Shown: positions 9,087 to 17,759, counted from the first letter of the stretch. The stretch: 64,000 nt of DNA from UBA7672 sp963784415 (GCA_963784415.1 CAWARK010000002.1:558001-622000), one strand, 5' to 3'. Numbers and translations are program-made. The notes: generated by a model from the sequence alone, not told the origin.

Positions 9087-10133
9087 ATGCGTGCCAGAAT
9101 TCTGTTGCGTGGGGTGCGCGATTATCAAAGCGCGGAGTCTAGCTTGAACGCTCCTCACGGTTCGCAGCGCGGTGCCGTCCCGCCGCCTCGACGCGATTTC
9201 ACTGAACAGGCCGAGCTTCAACTTGTGACACCGCATGCTGCTGCGACACACGCGCGCGCGTCCTCCACGTTGGCGCCGCAGGTACAAGCCAGGCGCGGTT
9301 CGGCCTTTGAAGTCTATGCATTTCCCGTGTTCCTGCTGATGATTGTCGGCGTGCTCGTCGCTGGTTGGGTGTTCAAGGACCGCTTGGGCATCGAAGCGGA
9401 AGAGGGCGTTGGATACTGGCTTGGAATCGCCGGCATCGGCTGTGTAGGAGTCCTTCTGATCTATCCCTTGCGGAAGCGAATTCCGGCTCTCGCCTTCATG
9501 GGAAGCGTCCCCGACTGGTTTCATTTTCATATGTCGCTGGGTTTGTTGGCGCCGACGCTGATCCTTTTTCATGCTGGGTTCAGGACCGGTTCAGTTAACG
9601 CTGCTATCGCGCTCGTCTCCATGCTGGTCGTGGCTGGCAGCGGCCTCCTTGGGCGAATGCTTTATGTGAGGATTCACCGTGACCTCGCCGGCAAGCGCGC
9701 CGAAGTGCGCGCGATGGCAGAGGATGCTGGCCTGTTGCGGCAGACCCTGATTGGCGATTTTGCGGACGTCGCGGATATTGCTGACCAACTGGAGGCAACG
9801 CTGCACAAGCCGCGCTCGAACGTCTTCAGCGCGTTTGGTTATGCTGTGTCGAGCTCAGCCAGGATCACGATCGCCCGGCGGAGAATGCTTGCGGCTTTGA
9901 AGCGCGGTGCGGGACGCGTGTCGAGCGTCAAGCCTGGCGGACGCGCAGCAGTGAAGCGATTGCGACGGGATGGGGCCACGCTCGTTCGCGCGTATTGCCG
10001 TCAGCTGAAACATGCAGCCTACCTCACGTTCTTCGAGCGGCTCTTCGCCTTGTGGCATATCGTGCACATGCCCCTGTTCATGTTGATGGTCGTGGCCGCC
10101 GGGATCCACATCGTCGCAGTACATCTCTACTAG
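9087..10133 (+). CDS. Polytopic His-rich membrane protein, probable b-type cytochrome/quinol-type electron carrier
   Basis: 348 residues with about five membrane segments (near 77-96, 110-128, 145-165, 172-190 and 322-346). Histidines sit where haem b ligands would be expected: H146, H148 and H162 in one helix pair, and H324, H327, H341 and H346 in the C-terminal helix. Helices 4 and 5 are separated by a long basic cytoplasmic-looking loop (about 192-315). The arrangement recalls ferric-reductase/cytochrome b561-like folds, but I do not recognise an exact family. It lies eight bases upstream of the first multihaem cytochrome in the same operon, consistent with an inner-membrane electron entry point. 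The start is the first ATG; the first 70 residues are low in predicted structure, so a later start is possible. Confidence 0.65.
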   Translation: MRARILLRGVRDYQSAESSLNAPHGSQRGAVPPPRRDFTEQAELQLVTPHAAATHARASSTLAPQVQARRGSAFEVYAFPVFLLMIVGVLVAGWVFKDRLGIEAEEGVGYWLGIAGIGCVGVLLIYPLRKRIPALAFMGSVPDWFHFHMSLGLLAPTLILFHAGFRTGSVNAAIALVSMLVVAGSGLLGRMLYVRIHRDLAGKRAEVRAMAEDAGLLRQTLIGDFADVADIADQLEATLHKPRSNVFSAFGYAVSSSARITIARRRMLAALKRGAGRVSSVKPGGRAAVKRLRRDGATLVRAYCRQLKHAAYLTFFERLFALWHIVHMPLFMLMVVAAGIHIVAVHLY

Positions 10134-10141
10134 ACGCTCGC

Positions 10142-11911
10142 ATGGGCCCCTTTCGTGCCTTGCTTGTCACCTTGGCGATACTCGCTGGTGCGATCACATT
10201 CAGTGACGGCGCCAGCGCGCAAAACCCGTTGGAACGGCTCGTCTCGCCGGGTGAACTCTCGCGTTCGCACGAGAAGTTCGATGCTACGTGCAACTCCTGC
10301 CACGAGTCGTTCAACAAGGGCGCGCAGAAGGCCAAGTGTCTTGCGTGTCACAAGGACATCAACTGGGATGTCCAGAACCGGCGCGGATTTCATGGTCGCT
10401 CCCGGCAGGTCGGCAGCGTCGAGTGCAAGACGTGCCATGTCGAGCATGAGGGCAGGAGCGCGAAGATCGTCGTGCTCGATGAAAAGACGTTTGACCACCG
10501 GCTCACTGACATGCCTTTGCTGGGTGGGCATGCGCGCTTACAATGCGCAGAATGCCATAAAAATGGAGAAAAATATGCCAAAGCGCCAGCGGATTGCGCT
10601 GCGTGCCACAAGGCAGACGAGCCACATCAAGGTCGGCTCGGAACGGCATGCGCAACCTGCCACGTGGTCTCTTCGTGGAAGACGGTATCGTTCGATCATA
10701 GCAAGACTACGTTTCCGCTAAAGGGCGCACACGCGAGCGCGCAGTGCGCTGCATGCCACGTCAATCAGGCATGGAAAGGCGTCCAGACCGGCTGCGTTTC
10801 ATGTCACGCGAAGGACGATGCGCATGCTGGAAAACTCGGTCGGGACTGTGCGTCCTGCCACGTCGAGACCGGATGGAAGGTGAAGAGTTTCGACCATTCC
10901 AGGACGGGCTTCGCGCTCATCGGGAAGCACGTCGCCGCGAAATGCGAAGCCTGTCACGTAAAGAATGTCAGCGATCCGTTGCCTCGGACCTGCAACGGAT
11001 GCCACGCGAAAGATGACGTTCACAAGGGCCGCAACGGCGTGGCGTGTGCCGACTGCCACATAGCGCGCGACTGGCGGTCGGTGACGTTTGATCACGCTAG
11101 GACAGATTTTCCGCTGTTGGGTAAGCATGCCTCGGTGAAGTGCGAGAGTTGCCATACGCGCCCCGTCAAGGAGTGGAAGCCGCCGACCAGTTGCAGCGCC
11201 TGCCACCAGAAAGACGATGTTCACAAGGGACTACTCGGCTCGGTCTGCAAGGACTGCCACTCTGAGACTGGCTGGACAAAGGTTCGTTTTCAGCACGAGC
11301 GGGATGCGGGCTTTGCGCTGAATGGCAGGCATGCGTCCGCTACCTGTGCGGCATGTCATAAACAACCGACGCATGTGAAGGCGCCACCGTCCAACTGCAT
11401 CGGTTGTCATCGTGACGACGATCCACACAAACGCCAGTTGGGCGATGGGTGCGGGCAATGCCATGGAGAGACAGCCTGGAAAGCCAATGTTCGTTTCGAT
11501 CACGGCCAGACCGATTTTCCGCTCCTTGGAAAGCATTCGAGCGTGAAATGCCAAGACTGCCACAAGAGTGCGGCCTTTCTGGATGTGAAGCCCGCGTGCG
11601 TCTCGTGCCACACAGATGACGACGTGCACGTTGGGCGGCTCGGCTCCAATTGCGCGACCTGCCACAATCCTGTGGTTTGGACCCGTTGGACCTTCGATCA
11701 CAGCAAGCAGACGACGTTCCCGCTGACGGGAAAGCATCGCGACGTTGCCTGCCAGAGCTGTCATCGCGCGCCCGTAACGGGTCGCATCGAATTGTCGACG
11801 CGATGCGTGACGTGTCACGCATCGGACGACAAGCATCGCGGCTCATTTGGATCCAGCTGTGAACGATGCCATTCGCCCGATGACTTCTCGGCCATCAACA
11901 TGAAGCCCTGA
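10142..11911 (+). CDS. Periplasmic multihaem c-type cytochrome, 24 CxxCH motifs
   Basis: 589 residues. The ATG at 10142, eight bases after the preceding gene, gives a clean signal peptide (ALLVTLAILAGAITFSDGASAQ). I count 24 CxxCH haem-attachment motifs. From about the third haem the protein is built of three-haem units of roughly 66-72 residues: CxxCH..W..FDHS.T.F.L.GKH..CxxCH then CxxCH.KDDVHKG..G. The extra His in FDH, GKH and DVH are good candidates for distal ligands, giving bis-His low-potential haems. The protein ends in MKP with no anchor, so it is probably soluble periplasmic. It resembles cytochrome c3-family proteins in general but I cannot name a characterised homologue. Confidence 0.92.
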   Translation: MGPFRALLVTLAILAGAITFSDGASAQNPLERLVSPGELSRSHEKFDATCNSCHESFNKGAQKAKCLACHKDINWDVQNRRGFHGRSRQVGSVECKTCHVEHEGRSAKIVVLDEKTFDHRLTDMPLLGGHARLQCAECHKNGEKYAKAPADCAACHKADEPHQGRLGTACATCHVVSSWKTVSFDHSKTTFPLKGAHASAQCAACHVNQAWKGVQTGCVSCHAKDDAHAGKLGRDCASCHVETGWKVKSFDHSRTGFALIGKHVAAKCEACHVKNVSDPLPRTCNGCHAKDDVHKGRNGVACADCHIARDWRSVTFDHARTDFPLLGKHASVKCESCHTRPVKEWKPPTSCSACHQKDDVHKGLLGSVCKDCHSETGWTKVRFQHERDAGFALNGRHASATCAACHKQPTHVKAPPSNCIGCHRDDDPHKRQLGDGCGQCHGETAWKANVRFDHGQTDFPLLGKHSSVKCQDCHKSAAFLDVKPACVSCHTDDDVHVGRLGSNCATCHNPVVWTRWTFDHSKQTTFPLTGKHRDVACQSCHRAPVTGRIELSTRCVTCHASDDKHRGSFGSSCERCHSPDDFSAINMKP

Positions 11912-11983
11912 GTGCGCTTCGAACATGTCTGGCCGGCGATGCACACGCAGGTTCGCGTGCGTCTATGCCCCGAAACAATGCTA

Positions 11984-12005
11984 TCTGAATTCAATCTGAA
12001 TTGAA
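11984..12005 (+). repeat. Imperfect tandem 11-mer in the cytochrome intergenic region
   Basis: TCTGAATTCAA is followed directly by TCTGAATTGAA in the 253-bp gap between the two cytochrome genes. The surrounding sequence is unusually AT-rich for this genome. It could be a regulator site for a separate promoter of the second cytochrome. No regulator can be named. Confidence 0.4.
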
Positions 12006-12164
12006 TCTTAAACTATACTGAGTTCGTTTCGAAAGTTGAATTATACGCAAGGTCGCAATCGTGCATTAAATTTCCGTACGTGCATTGTACTTGTCCCGAT
12101 CGGAGGGAATAGCTGTCTGCAGCTGGGAAGCGTGGGCGCTGTGGCGTATCTCTGGAAAGGACTG

Positions 12165-14066
12165 ATGTCCCACTGCCGCGTCGCCAATCTGATCCCTGCC
12201 TGGCTGAACGCGAAGGTCTTCGCGATCATGGCAGTTCTGTTCATGGCGGCCGGCGCTTTCAGCACTCCGGCTCTCGCCCAGCAGGACAGGGTGATTGTCG
12301 GGTTTGATCACCTGTCGACCGGTTTTCCGCTTGACGGCGCCCACAAGTCTCTGACCTGCGAGAACTGCCATTCGAACGGAAACTTCGGTGGATTGCCCAC
12401 ACGCTGCCGCGATTGCCACAACGGAGGCATCGCGCCAGCCCAACCGATGCGGCACGTGCCGACCACGGCGGATTGCGATTCCTGTCACGTCACGGCGAGC
12501 TGGACCCGCGTACGCTATGACCACGCTGCGGTGTCGGGCCCATGCACGACATGTCACAATAACTCGCTGGCGCAAGGAAAGCCGGCAAGACACATCCAGA
12601 CGACCGCTGCTTGCGAAACCTGCCATACGACCGCGTTGTGGACGTCAGTGCGGTTCAACCACGCGGCAGTCACAGGTTCATGCGCCAGCTGTCACAACGG
12701 CTCGCAGGCCACCGGAAAGCCTACGAACCACATTGCCACGACGGCTGGGTGCGACAGCTGCCACAGCACGTCTGGCTGGACAAATGTGCGGTTCAGCCAC
12801 ACTGGCGTCACAGGCGCCTGCGCGACGTGTCACAACGGGACGAGCGCAACCGGTAAGCCGTCAAACCATATCCAGACGACTGCATCGTGCGAGAGTTGTC
12901 ACAGCACGGCGACGTGGACAAACGTACGATTCGACCATGCCGGCGTGACGGGCTCGTGCGCTGCATGCCACAACGGATCGCAGGCGACGGGCAAGCCCGC
13001 CACTCACATCCCCACGACCGCGGGATGCGAAACCTGTCACAGCACGACGACATGGACGAATGCCCGGTTTGATCACGCGGGCGTCACGGCGGCTTGCGCG
13101 TCCTGTCACAACGGCTCCACCGCAACCGGCAAACCCACGAACCACATTGCGACATCGGCCGGGTGCGACAGTTGCCACAACACATCGACCTGGACGAGCG
13201 TGCGGTTTGACCACGCAAGCGTGACGGGCTCGTGCGCAACCTGCCACAACGGCACGCAGGCGACGGGCAAGCCGGCGAACCATATTGCGACTACTGCAGG
13301 CTGCGACAGTTGCCACGCCACGTCCACGTGGACCAGTGTACAGTTCGACCATTCGGCCGTCAGCGGCTCTTGCGCAACCTGTCACAACGGATCACAGGCG
13401 ACCGGCAAGCCGCCGACCCACATCGCCTCGACCAGCACGTGCGACGACTGCCATGTAACGACGAACTGGACCAATGTGCGGGTCGACCACAATGCCGTCA
13501 CCGGCACGTGCACGTCGTGTCACAATGGGACCGCTGCAACCGGTAAGCCGCCGACCCACATTGCAACGTCCGCACAATGCAGCGATTGCCACTCAACTCT
13601 GGCGTGGATTCCCGCCTCGTTCGACCACGCTTCCGTGACAGGCTCCTGCGCCAGCTGCCACAACGCCGTCAGCGCCACGGGCAAGCCAACCTCGCATTTC
13701 CAGACCAACCTGCCGTGCGAAGAGTGTCACAACAGCAATAGCTGGACGACGATCCGTTTCGTTCACTCGAGCGCCGGCTATCCGGGCCAGCACCGCTCTG
13801 CCCTTGATTGCACCGACTGCCATCGCACAAACGCGCAGCAGGTGCCTTGGCCAAACGCAGCCTACCAGCCGGATTGCGCGGCCTGCCATGCCAACGACTA
13901 CCGCGCCGGTTCGCACCGCAAAACACAGAATCCAAGCACGCAATATACGGTGTCCGAGCTGCGTGACTGTACCGGGGCATGCCACGTCTACACGGACAGC
14001 ACGATGACAACGATTGCGACCAGAAGAAACTCGCACCATCGCGTCAGCGACGGCGGGTTCGACTAG
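12165..14066 (+). CDS. Exported multihaem c-type cytochrome with nine 46-residue two-haem repeats
   Basis: 633 residues. The ATG at 12165 has a good GGAAAGGA ribosome site and yields a signal peptide ending in FSTPALAQ; a TTG further upstream is less likely. There are 23 CxxCH motifs plus a final CTGACH with three residues between the cysteines. Nine consecutive 46-residue units each carry two CxxCH motifs and two further His (FDHA.VTG.C and P.NHI), as expected for bis-His haems. No membrane anchor is seen. The repeat regularity implies a linear haem wire. It is the second of two cytochromes in the operon. Confidence 0.92.
   Translation: MSHCRVANLIPAWLNAKVFAIMAVLFMAAGAFSTPALAQQDRVIVGFDHLSTGFPLDGAHKSLTCENCHSNGNFGGLPTRCRDCHNGGIAPAQPMRHVPTTADCDSCHVTASWTRVRYDHAAVSGPCTTCHNNSLAQGKPARHIQTTAACETCHTTALWTSVRFNHAAVTGSCASCHNGSQATGKPTNHIATTAGCDSCHSTSGWTNVRFSHTGVTGACATCHNGTSATGKPSNHIQTTASCESCHSTATWTNVRFDHAGVTGSCAACHNGSQATGKPATHIPTTAGCETCHSTTTWTNARFDHAGVTAACASCHNGSTATGKPTNHIATSAGCDSCHNTSTWTSVRFDHASVTGSCATCHNGTQATGKPANHIATTAGCDSCHATSTWTSVQFDHSAVSGSCATCHNGSQATGKPPTHIASTSTCDDCHVTTNWTNVRVDHNAVTGTCTSCHNGTAATGKPPTHIATSAQCSDCHSTLAWIPASFDHASVTGSCASCHNAVSATGKPTSHFQTNLPCEECHNSNSWTTIRFVHSSAGYPGQHRSALDCTDCHRTNAQQVPWPNAAYQPDCAACHANDYRAGSHRKTQNPSTQYTVSELRDCTGACHVYTDSTMTTIATRRNSHHRVSDGGFD
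12462..13703 (+). repeat. 138-bp in-frame tandem repeat array (nine units)
   Basis: Nine consecutive 138-bp units encode the 46-residue two-haem repeats of the second cytochrome. Units are similar but not identical at DNA level. Such an array could expand or contract by recombination and so change haem count. Confidence 0.85.
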
Positions 14067-14147
14067 GGCGATAGCGAAACTTCAGGCGGGGGCCAGGACG
14101 GATGCGGTGCAGACACCAGAAAATGGTGTCGCCGCGGGAGTATGTGC

Positions 14148-16757
14148 ATGACGTCGAAGGACTCGAAGCGGCAGGGGCATGGTAGCGGAGTAGGCGAAGC
14201 TGCGGAGAACGGGAGGCCGCGATCTCAATCCCTGCTTCTGCGATCTGCATTCGCGGGTAGTCTTGCGGCCACGCTTGTTGGCACATTGTCACCTGCCCCT
14301 TACGCACAGACAGTAAGCGATCGTTTCCTGTCCCGCGTATCCGCGCAGGAGAATGGCGCCTGTGCGACCGTAAGCATCGATTTCAACGTACCCGTCCGTT
14401 ACACGTCCCACTTTCCGGAACGCAGCGGACGCGAGCTGCGCATCGGCGTGCAGCCGCTGAATTTCAATCGCGGATCGCTGTCGACAGCTTTGGCCACCGA
14501 GAGCTTGCGTCCCCCGGTGAGTGCTGTCGCCGGCATCCAGCGTATCCAGTACGATGTATCCGACCCTGCCGGTCCAACTTTGGTTATCCAGTTCGACCAC
14601 GATGCGAGCTGGGAGGTGAAGGCAGACAAGACTGTCACGCGTCTGGTCGTCACTGTATCGGGCCGTGCGGGATGCGCGCCTGATACGGGCAAGAAGGCAA
14701 CGGATGCGGCGACGAACATCATCCAGTCGGTCACCCAGTCGGTTCCCCCGGCGCTTGAGCCGAACGGCAATTATGCCATCAACCTCCTGTCCAATCGTGG
14801 CAAGGACGTGCCGCCGGACGAGCTGAAGCAGATCGACGCATTCAAGCATTTCGCCGCTTACGCTTACACCGCCGAAGAGAACGGGGCCGAATGGACGCGA
14901 CTTCGCCTTGGCACGTTCGCAACCCGTGAAGAAGCAGAGCAGGTGCTGACGCAGGTCGCCGCGGATTACCCGGGGGCATGGATCGCGCGCATTGATCGCG
15001 CTGAGCGTGAGCGTGTTTATCAGGCGTGGCTCGCGGCCCGGTCGGGCATCAGTGCGATGCCGGCAACTTTGCCGGTCGATCCTGTCTCGGACGGAATGCT
15101 GCAGGAATTGCGCGACAAGCTGGCGGCCGGAGACAATGCTGAAGCAGTTCGCTTGGCGGAGCGCCTGCTGGGCCAACCCGAGAGCTCAGCGACCCCTGAG
15201 GCCCAGGAGTTGCTGGGGCTGGCGCGGGAACGCAACGGGCAGCTGGCTCACGCGAAGGCCGAATACGAGACGTTCCTCGCGCGCTATCCGGATCACGCCA
15301 ACGCGCCCCGCGTGAGGCAGAGGTTGGCCGCCCTGCTCGGCGACGACGTGAAACCAGATCAGACGCCCGCAAAGAGTGTGGATGGAAAGACGGCGACCGT
15401 TGTCGGTGCTGCCTTTCGTACGGAGCTGTCGGGTAGCCTGTCGATGTTGTACCAGCGCGACGAAAGCGGCTTCCTGTTTCACGATGTTCCGGTGGTCGGA
15501 GGGCCAGAGGTCAACCCCGATCCCATCGAGGAGAACCGCACCAACCTCAACGAGGTTTTGTGGGGTACAGACGTAAACCTTTCGATGGGGAATGACCGGA
15601 TCGAAGGCCTTTTCAGATTCTCCGGTGTGTATCGCGACGATTTCCGTGCGGGCGTTCAGCGGGACGAGGGGGCTGTCAGCACGCTGTTTCTCGACGTGTC
15701 GGATCACGAGTGGAATACTGCACTGCGGATCGGAAGGCAGACGCGCAACACGGGCGGAATCTTCGGGCGGTTCGATGGTGGGCTGGTCAGCTTCCAGCCA
15801 ACCGAAGGCCTCAAGTTGAACCTGGTTGGCGGCTTCCCGGTCCAGTCATCGCGCGATCTCAAGGTGAACACCGATCGCGTGTTCGTCGGTGGAAGCGCGG
15901 ACGTCACGCTGGTTCCGGATGCTCTTGATGCAACCGTCTACTATGTGGATCAGAAATTCGGTGGGCTCATTGATCGGCAGGCTGCGGGAGGTGAGCTCCG
16001 CTATTTCAACTCCCACGTATCCGCATATGGGGTTTACGACTACGACGTGCACTTCCAGCAAACGAACCTTGCGCTACTCAACGGCTCTTTGAGGTTTGAC
16101 GACGAGTCCAGTATTTCAGCGGCGCTGGATTATCGACGGTCGCCCCTGCTGACGACCTTCAACTCCGTGTTCGGGCAGTCAGTGACAGATCCAAACGAGC
16201 TTTTGGGCACATATACGGAAGACCAGATCTACCAGCTGGCGCAAGACCGCAGTGCGTACGCGCGATCGGTTTCGCTTAGTTACTCGCGGCCCTTGATGGA
16301 CAGGCTGCAGATCAATGTCGACATGATCGCGACGAATGTTTCAGGCACCAAGGGCTCTGGTGGGGTCGACGCAATTCCGGGAACGGGGACGGAGTACTAC
16401 TACTCGGGACAGCTGGTGGCGTCAGACGTATTCACCCAGGGGGCAATCATCATTGCCGGCGTACGCTATGCCGACACGCAGTTGACGGAGCAGAAGACGG
16501 TGCAACTCAACGCGCGCTACCCGGTCACGAGCGATATCCGCCTCAACACCAAGCTGCGGCTCGACCAGCGAACTCGCAAGGATGGATTGGGCGAAGAGCT
16601 GTCAGCGCGCGGATCGGTGGCGCTGGCCTATACGCTCAACCGATCGACCTATTTCGACGTCGAGATCGGCGGGCAGTACTCTGACAACAACAATCCCTTG
16701 GTAACGACGCAGGAGCGTGGCTTGTTCGGGAGCATCGGCATCCGCCAGGACTTCTAA
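14148..16757 (+). CDS. Outer-membrane AMIN-like/SPOR/TPR protein with C-terminal beta-barrel
   Basis: 869 residues. ATG 14148 is preferred because GGGAG lies seven bases upstream; ATG 14142 is too close to it. A signal peptide ends near LSPAPYAQ. Next come an AMIN-like beta domain (about 40-170), a SPOR-like peptidoglycan-binding domain (about 200-285, with LRLGTFATREEAE) and two TPR-like helices (about 320-390). A long alternating-strand region (about 415-869) ends in Phe (RQDF), a hallmark of outer-membrane beta-barrels. It follows the cytochromes in the same operon. It is a plausible outer-membrane partner for a porin-cytochrome conduit, though its sequence does not look like MtrB/PioB. 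Domain calls are by eye. Confidence 0.7.
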   Translation: MTSKDSKRQGHGSGVGEAAENGRPRSQSLLLRSAFAGSLAATLVGTLSPAPYAQTVSDRFLSRVSAQENGACATVSIDFNVPVRYTSHFPERSGRELRIGVQPLNFNRGSLSTALATESLRPPVSAVAGIQRIQYDVSDPAGPTLVIQFDHDASWEVKADKTVTRLVVTVSGRAGCAPDTGKKATDAATNIIQSVTQSVPPALEPNGNYAINLLSNRGKDVPPDELKQIDAFKHFAAYAYTAEENGAEWTRLRLGTFATREEAEQVLTQVAADYPGAWIARIDRAERERVYQAWLAARSGISAMPATLPVDPVSDGMLQELRDKLAAGDNAEAVRLAERLLGQPESSATPEAQELLGLARERNGQLAHAKAEYETFLARYPDHANAPRVRQRLAALLGDDVKPDQTPAKSVDGKTATVVGAAFRTELSGSLSMLYQRDESGFLFHDVPVVGGPEVNPDPIEENRTNLNEVLWGTDVNLSMGNDRIEGLFRFSGVYRDDFRAGVQRDEGAVSTLFLDVSDHEWNTALRIGRQTRNTGGIFGRFDGGLVSFQPTEGLKLNLVGGFPVQSSRDLKVNTDRVFVGGSADVTLVPDALDATVYYVDQKFGGLIDRQAAGGELRYFNSHVSAYGVYDYDVHFQQTNLALLNGSLRFDDESSISAALDYRRSPLLTTFNSVFGQSVTDPNELLGTYTEDQIYQLAQDRSAYARSVSLSYSRPLMDRLQINVDMIATNVSGTKGSGGVDAIPGTGTEYYYSGQLVASDVFTQGAIIIAGVRYADTQLTEQKTVQLNARYPVTSDIRLNTKLRLDQRTRKDGLGEELSARGSVALAYTLNRSTYFDVEIGGQYSDNNNPLVTTQERGLFGSIGIRQDF

Positions 16758-17065
16758 CCCGTTCTAACGATTGCTTCGGATGAGCCGGTTTAGGGCGGGC
16801 GCGAGGTACAAACCAAAATGTTGGCTACTTCGATCCTTTAGCCCGTGGGCAGGTGGCGTCTCGCGACGCTTCGCACTGAGCTGCCGCCCGATGCGCTGAC
16901 AGGTGGATTGTGCTCCACGCCAAACAGAAAGCCTGGAGGTCTGTGCGCCGACATCGTCGAGCCAGAACGAGCCAACTGCAGGCAGTGAGGGACTACACGT
17001 TCGCGAGGCCGTTTGCGTCCTCTGACAGGACTCGCACCGCTGTACAGCAGCAACAAAAGAGGATG
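16758..17065. other. Intergenic stretch, no feature seen
   Basis: 308 bases between the barrel gene and the tRNA. No convincing ORF, hairpin terminator or promoter could be identified. Confidence 0.5.
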
Positions 17066-17138
17066 TGGGCCCGGTAGGACTCGAACCTACAACCAGACCG
17101 TTATGAGCGGTCGGCTCTAACCATTGAGCTACAGGCCC
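17066..17138 (-). tRNA. tRNA with CAU anticodon, probably tRNA-Ile2 (lysidine type), possibly elongator tRNA-Met
   Basis: The 73-nt minus-strand sequence folds into a full cloverleaf: 7-bp acceptor (GGGCCTG/CGGGCCC with one G-U), D arm GCTC/GAGC, anticodon stem GACCG/CGGTC with loop CTCATAA, 5-nt variable loop, T arm GTAGG/CCTAC and discriminator A. CCA is not encoded. CAU anticodons occur in fMet, Met and Ile2 tRNAs. The anticodon arm and acceptor look most like bacterial Ile2, in which TilS converts C34 to lysidine, but Met cannot be excluded by eye. Confidence 0.95.
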
Positions 17139-17239
17139 GACCTGTCTCAGAGCGCGGCAACATACTGATTTTCAGCGGTATGGGAACAGGCGGGGGGAGG
17201 GGGCGGGTAAGGGGCCGTTTGGCGCTTCGATTCCAAAGA

Positions 17240-17267
17240 AAAAGGGCCGGCGCGAGCCGGCCCTTTT
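17240..17267 (-). terminator. Strong intrinsic terminator downstream of the DUF1328 gene
   Basis: A perfect 12-bp GC-rich stem (17240-17251 with 17256-17267) with a GCGA loop is followed on the minus strand by a T-rich tail. It ends the small gene at 17291-17464. Confidence 0.85.
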
Positions 17268-17290
17268 CCTCACAACCGGGAGTTAACCGG

Positions 17291-17464
17291 CTACAATACC
17301 GATCGTCCCTGCAGCGCCCTGACCACGAACGTGACGACGGTCAGGACAAGGAAGACGACGAAGAGAAGCTGTGCAATCGAGGTGGCCGTACCGGCGATGC
17401 CGCCAAAGCCGAAAGCGGCGGCGACCAGCGCCAGCACAAGGAAGACAAGCGCCCAACTAAGCAT
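17291..17464 (-). CDS. DUF1328 small membrane protein (YtjA-like)
   Basis: 57 residues, almost entirely two membrane helices (ALVFLVLALVAAAFGFGGIAG and a second ending VVTFVVRAL). Size and the GFGGIAGTAT turn match the DUF1328/YtjA family, whose function is unknown but which is often stress-induced. It has its own EcfG-type promoter (17499-17523) and a strong terminator, so it is a single-gene unit of the general stress regulon. AGGAG lies just before the ATG. Confidence 0.85.
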   Translation of the reverse strand: MLSWALVFLVLALVAAAFGFGGIAGTATSIAQLLFVVFLVLTVVTFVVRALQGRSVL

Positions 17465-17498
17465 GATCTACTCCTGATCTGAAATTGTTCAGGTAAGC

Positions 17499-17523
17499 AA
17501 CGCTGCTTCTACATTTGGGTTCC
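17499..17523 (-). promoter_or_regulatory. EcfG-type promoter for the DUF1328 gene
   Basis: On the minus strand GGAAC (17523-17519), a 16-base spacer and CGTT (17502-17499) match the EcfG sigma consensus exactly. It lies 35 bases upstream of the ATG, and ecfG itself is 2.2 kb away. Confidence 0.85.
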
Positions 17524-17547
17524 CACGTCAGGGCATGCGTCTGTGGG

Positions 17548-17572
17548 GGAACTCTCACCTCGCTACAACGTT
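17548..17572 (+). promoter_or_regulatory. EcfG-type promoter for the entericidin-like gene
   Basis: GGAAC (17548-17552), 16-base spacer and CGTT (17569-17572). It lies 49 bases before the start codon, back to back with the promoter of the DUF1328 gene. Confidence 0.85.
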
Positions 17573-17621
17573 GAAGAGGTCGAGCGGCGGGAGTCGCCGA
17601 CTGGACCCAGGAGATATTCAT

Positions 17622-17759
17622 ATGAAACTCACCCTCGCAGCGATCGCATTCATCCTCGCGACCTCCGTCACGGCCTGCAACACCGTCGAAGGCGCAGGCA
17701 AAGACGTTCAGGCGGCCGGCACGGCTGTCGAACAAACTGCCAAGGACGTCGCCAACTAA
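17622..17759 (+). CDS. Entericidin A/B-like small lipoprotein
   Basis: 45 residues: a short lipoprotein signal peptide ending in the lipobox VTAC, then a small polar tail (NTVEGAGKDVQAAG) typical of entericidin EcnA/EcnB proteins. These are envelope lipoproteins commonly controlled by general stress sigma factors. AGGAG lies eight bases before the ATG and a perfect EcfG promoter lies upstream. A long hairpin (17779-17813) follows. Confidence 0.85.
   Translation: MKLTLAAIAFILATSVTACNTVEGAGKDVQAAGTAVEQTAKDVAN

Noticed and set aside
12013..12018. TATACT as a -10 box for the second cytochrome
   Set aside because: No -35 box at proper spacing; the cytochrome may be read from the upstream promoter.
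12462..13703. Regular repeats considered as a CRISPR array
   Set aside because: The 138-bp units are in-frame, lie wholly inside a cytochrome gene, and lack short identical repeats with unique spacers.
17066..17138. Initiator tRNA-fMet
   Set aside because: The first acceptor pair is a normal G-C pair and the anticodon stem lacks the three consecutive G-C pairs of initiator tRNAs.
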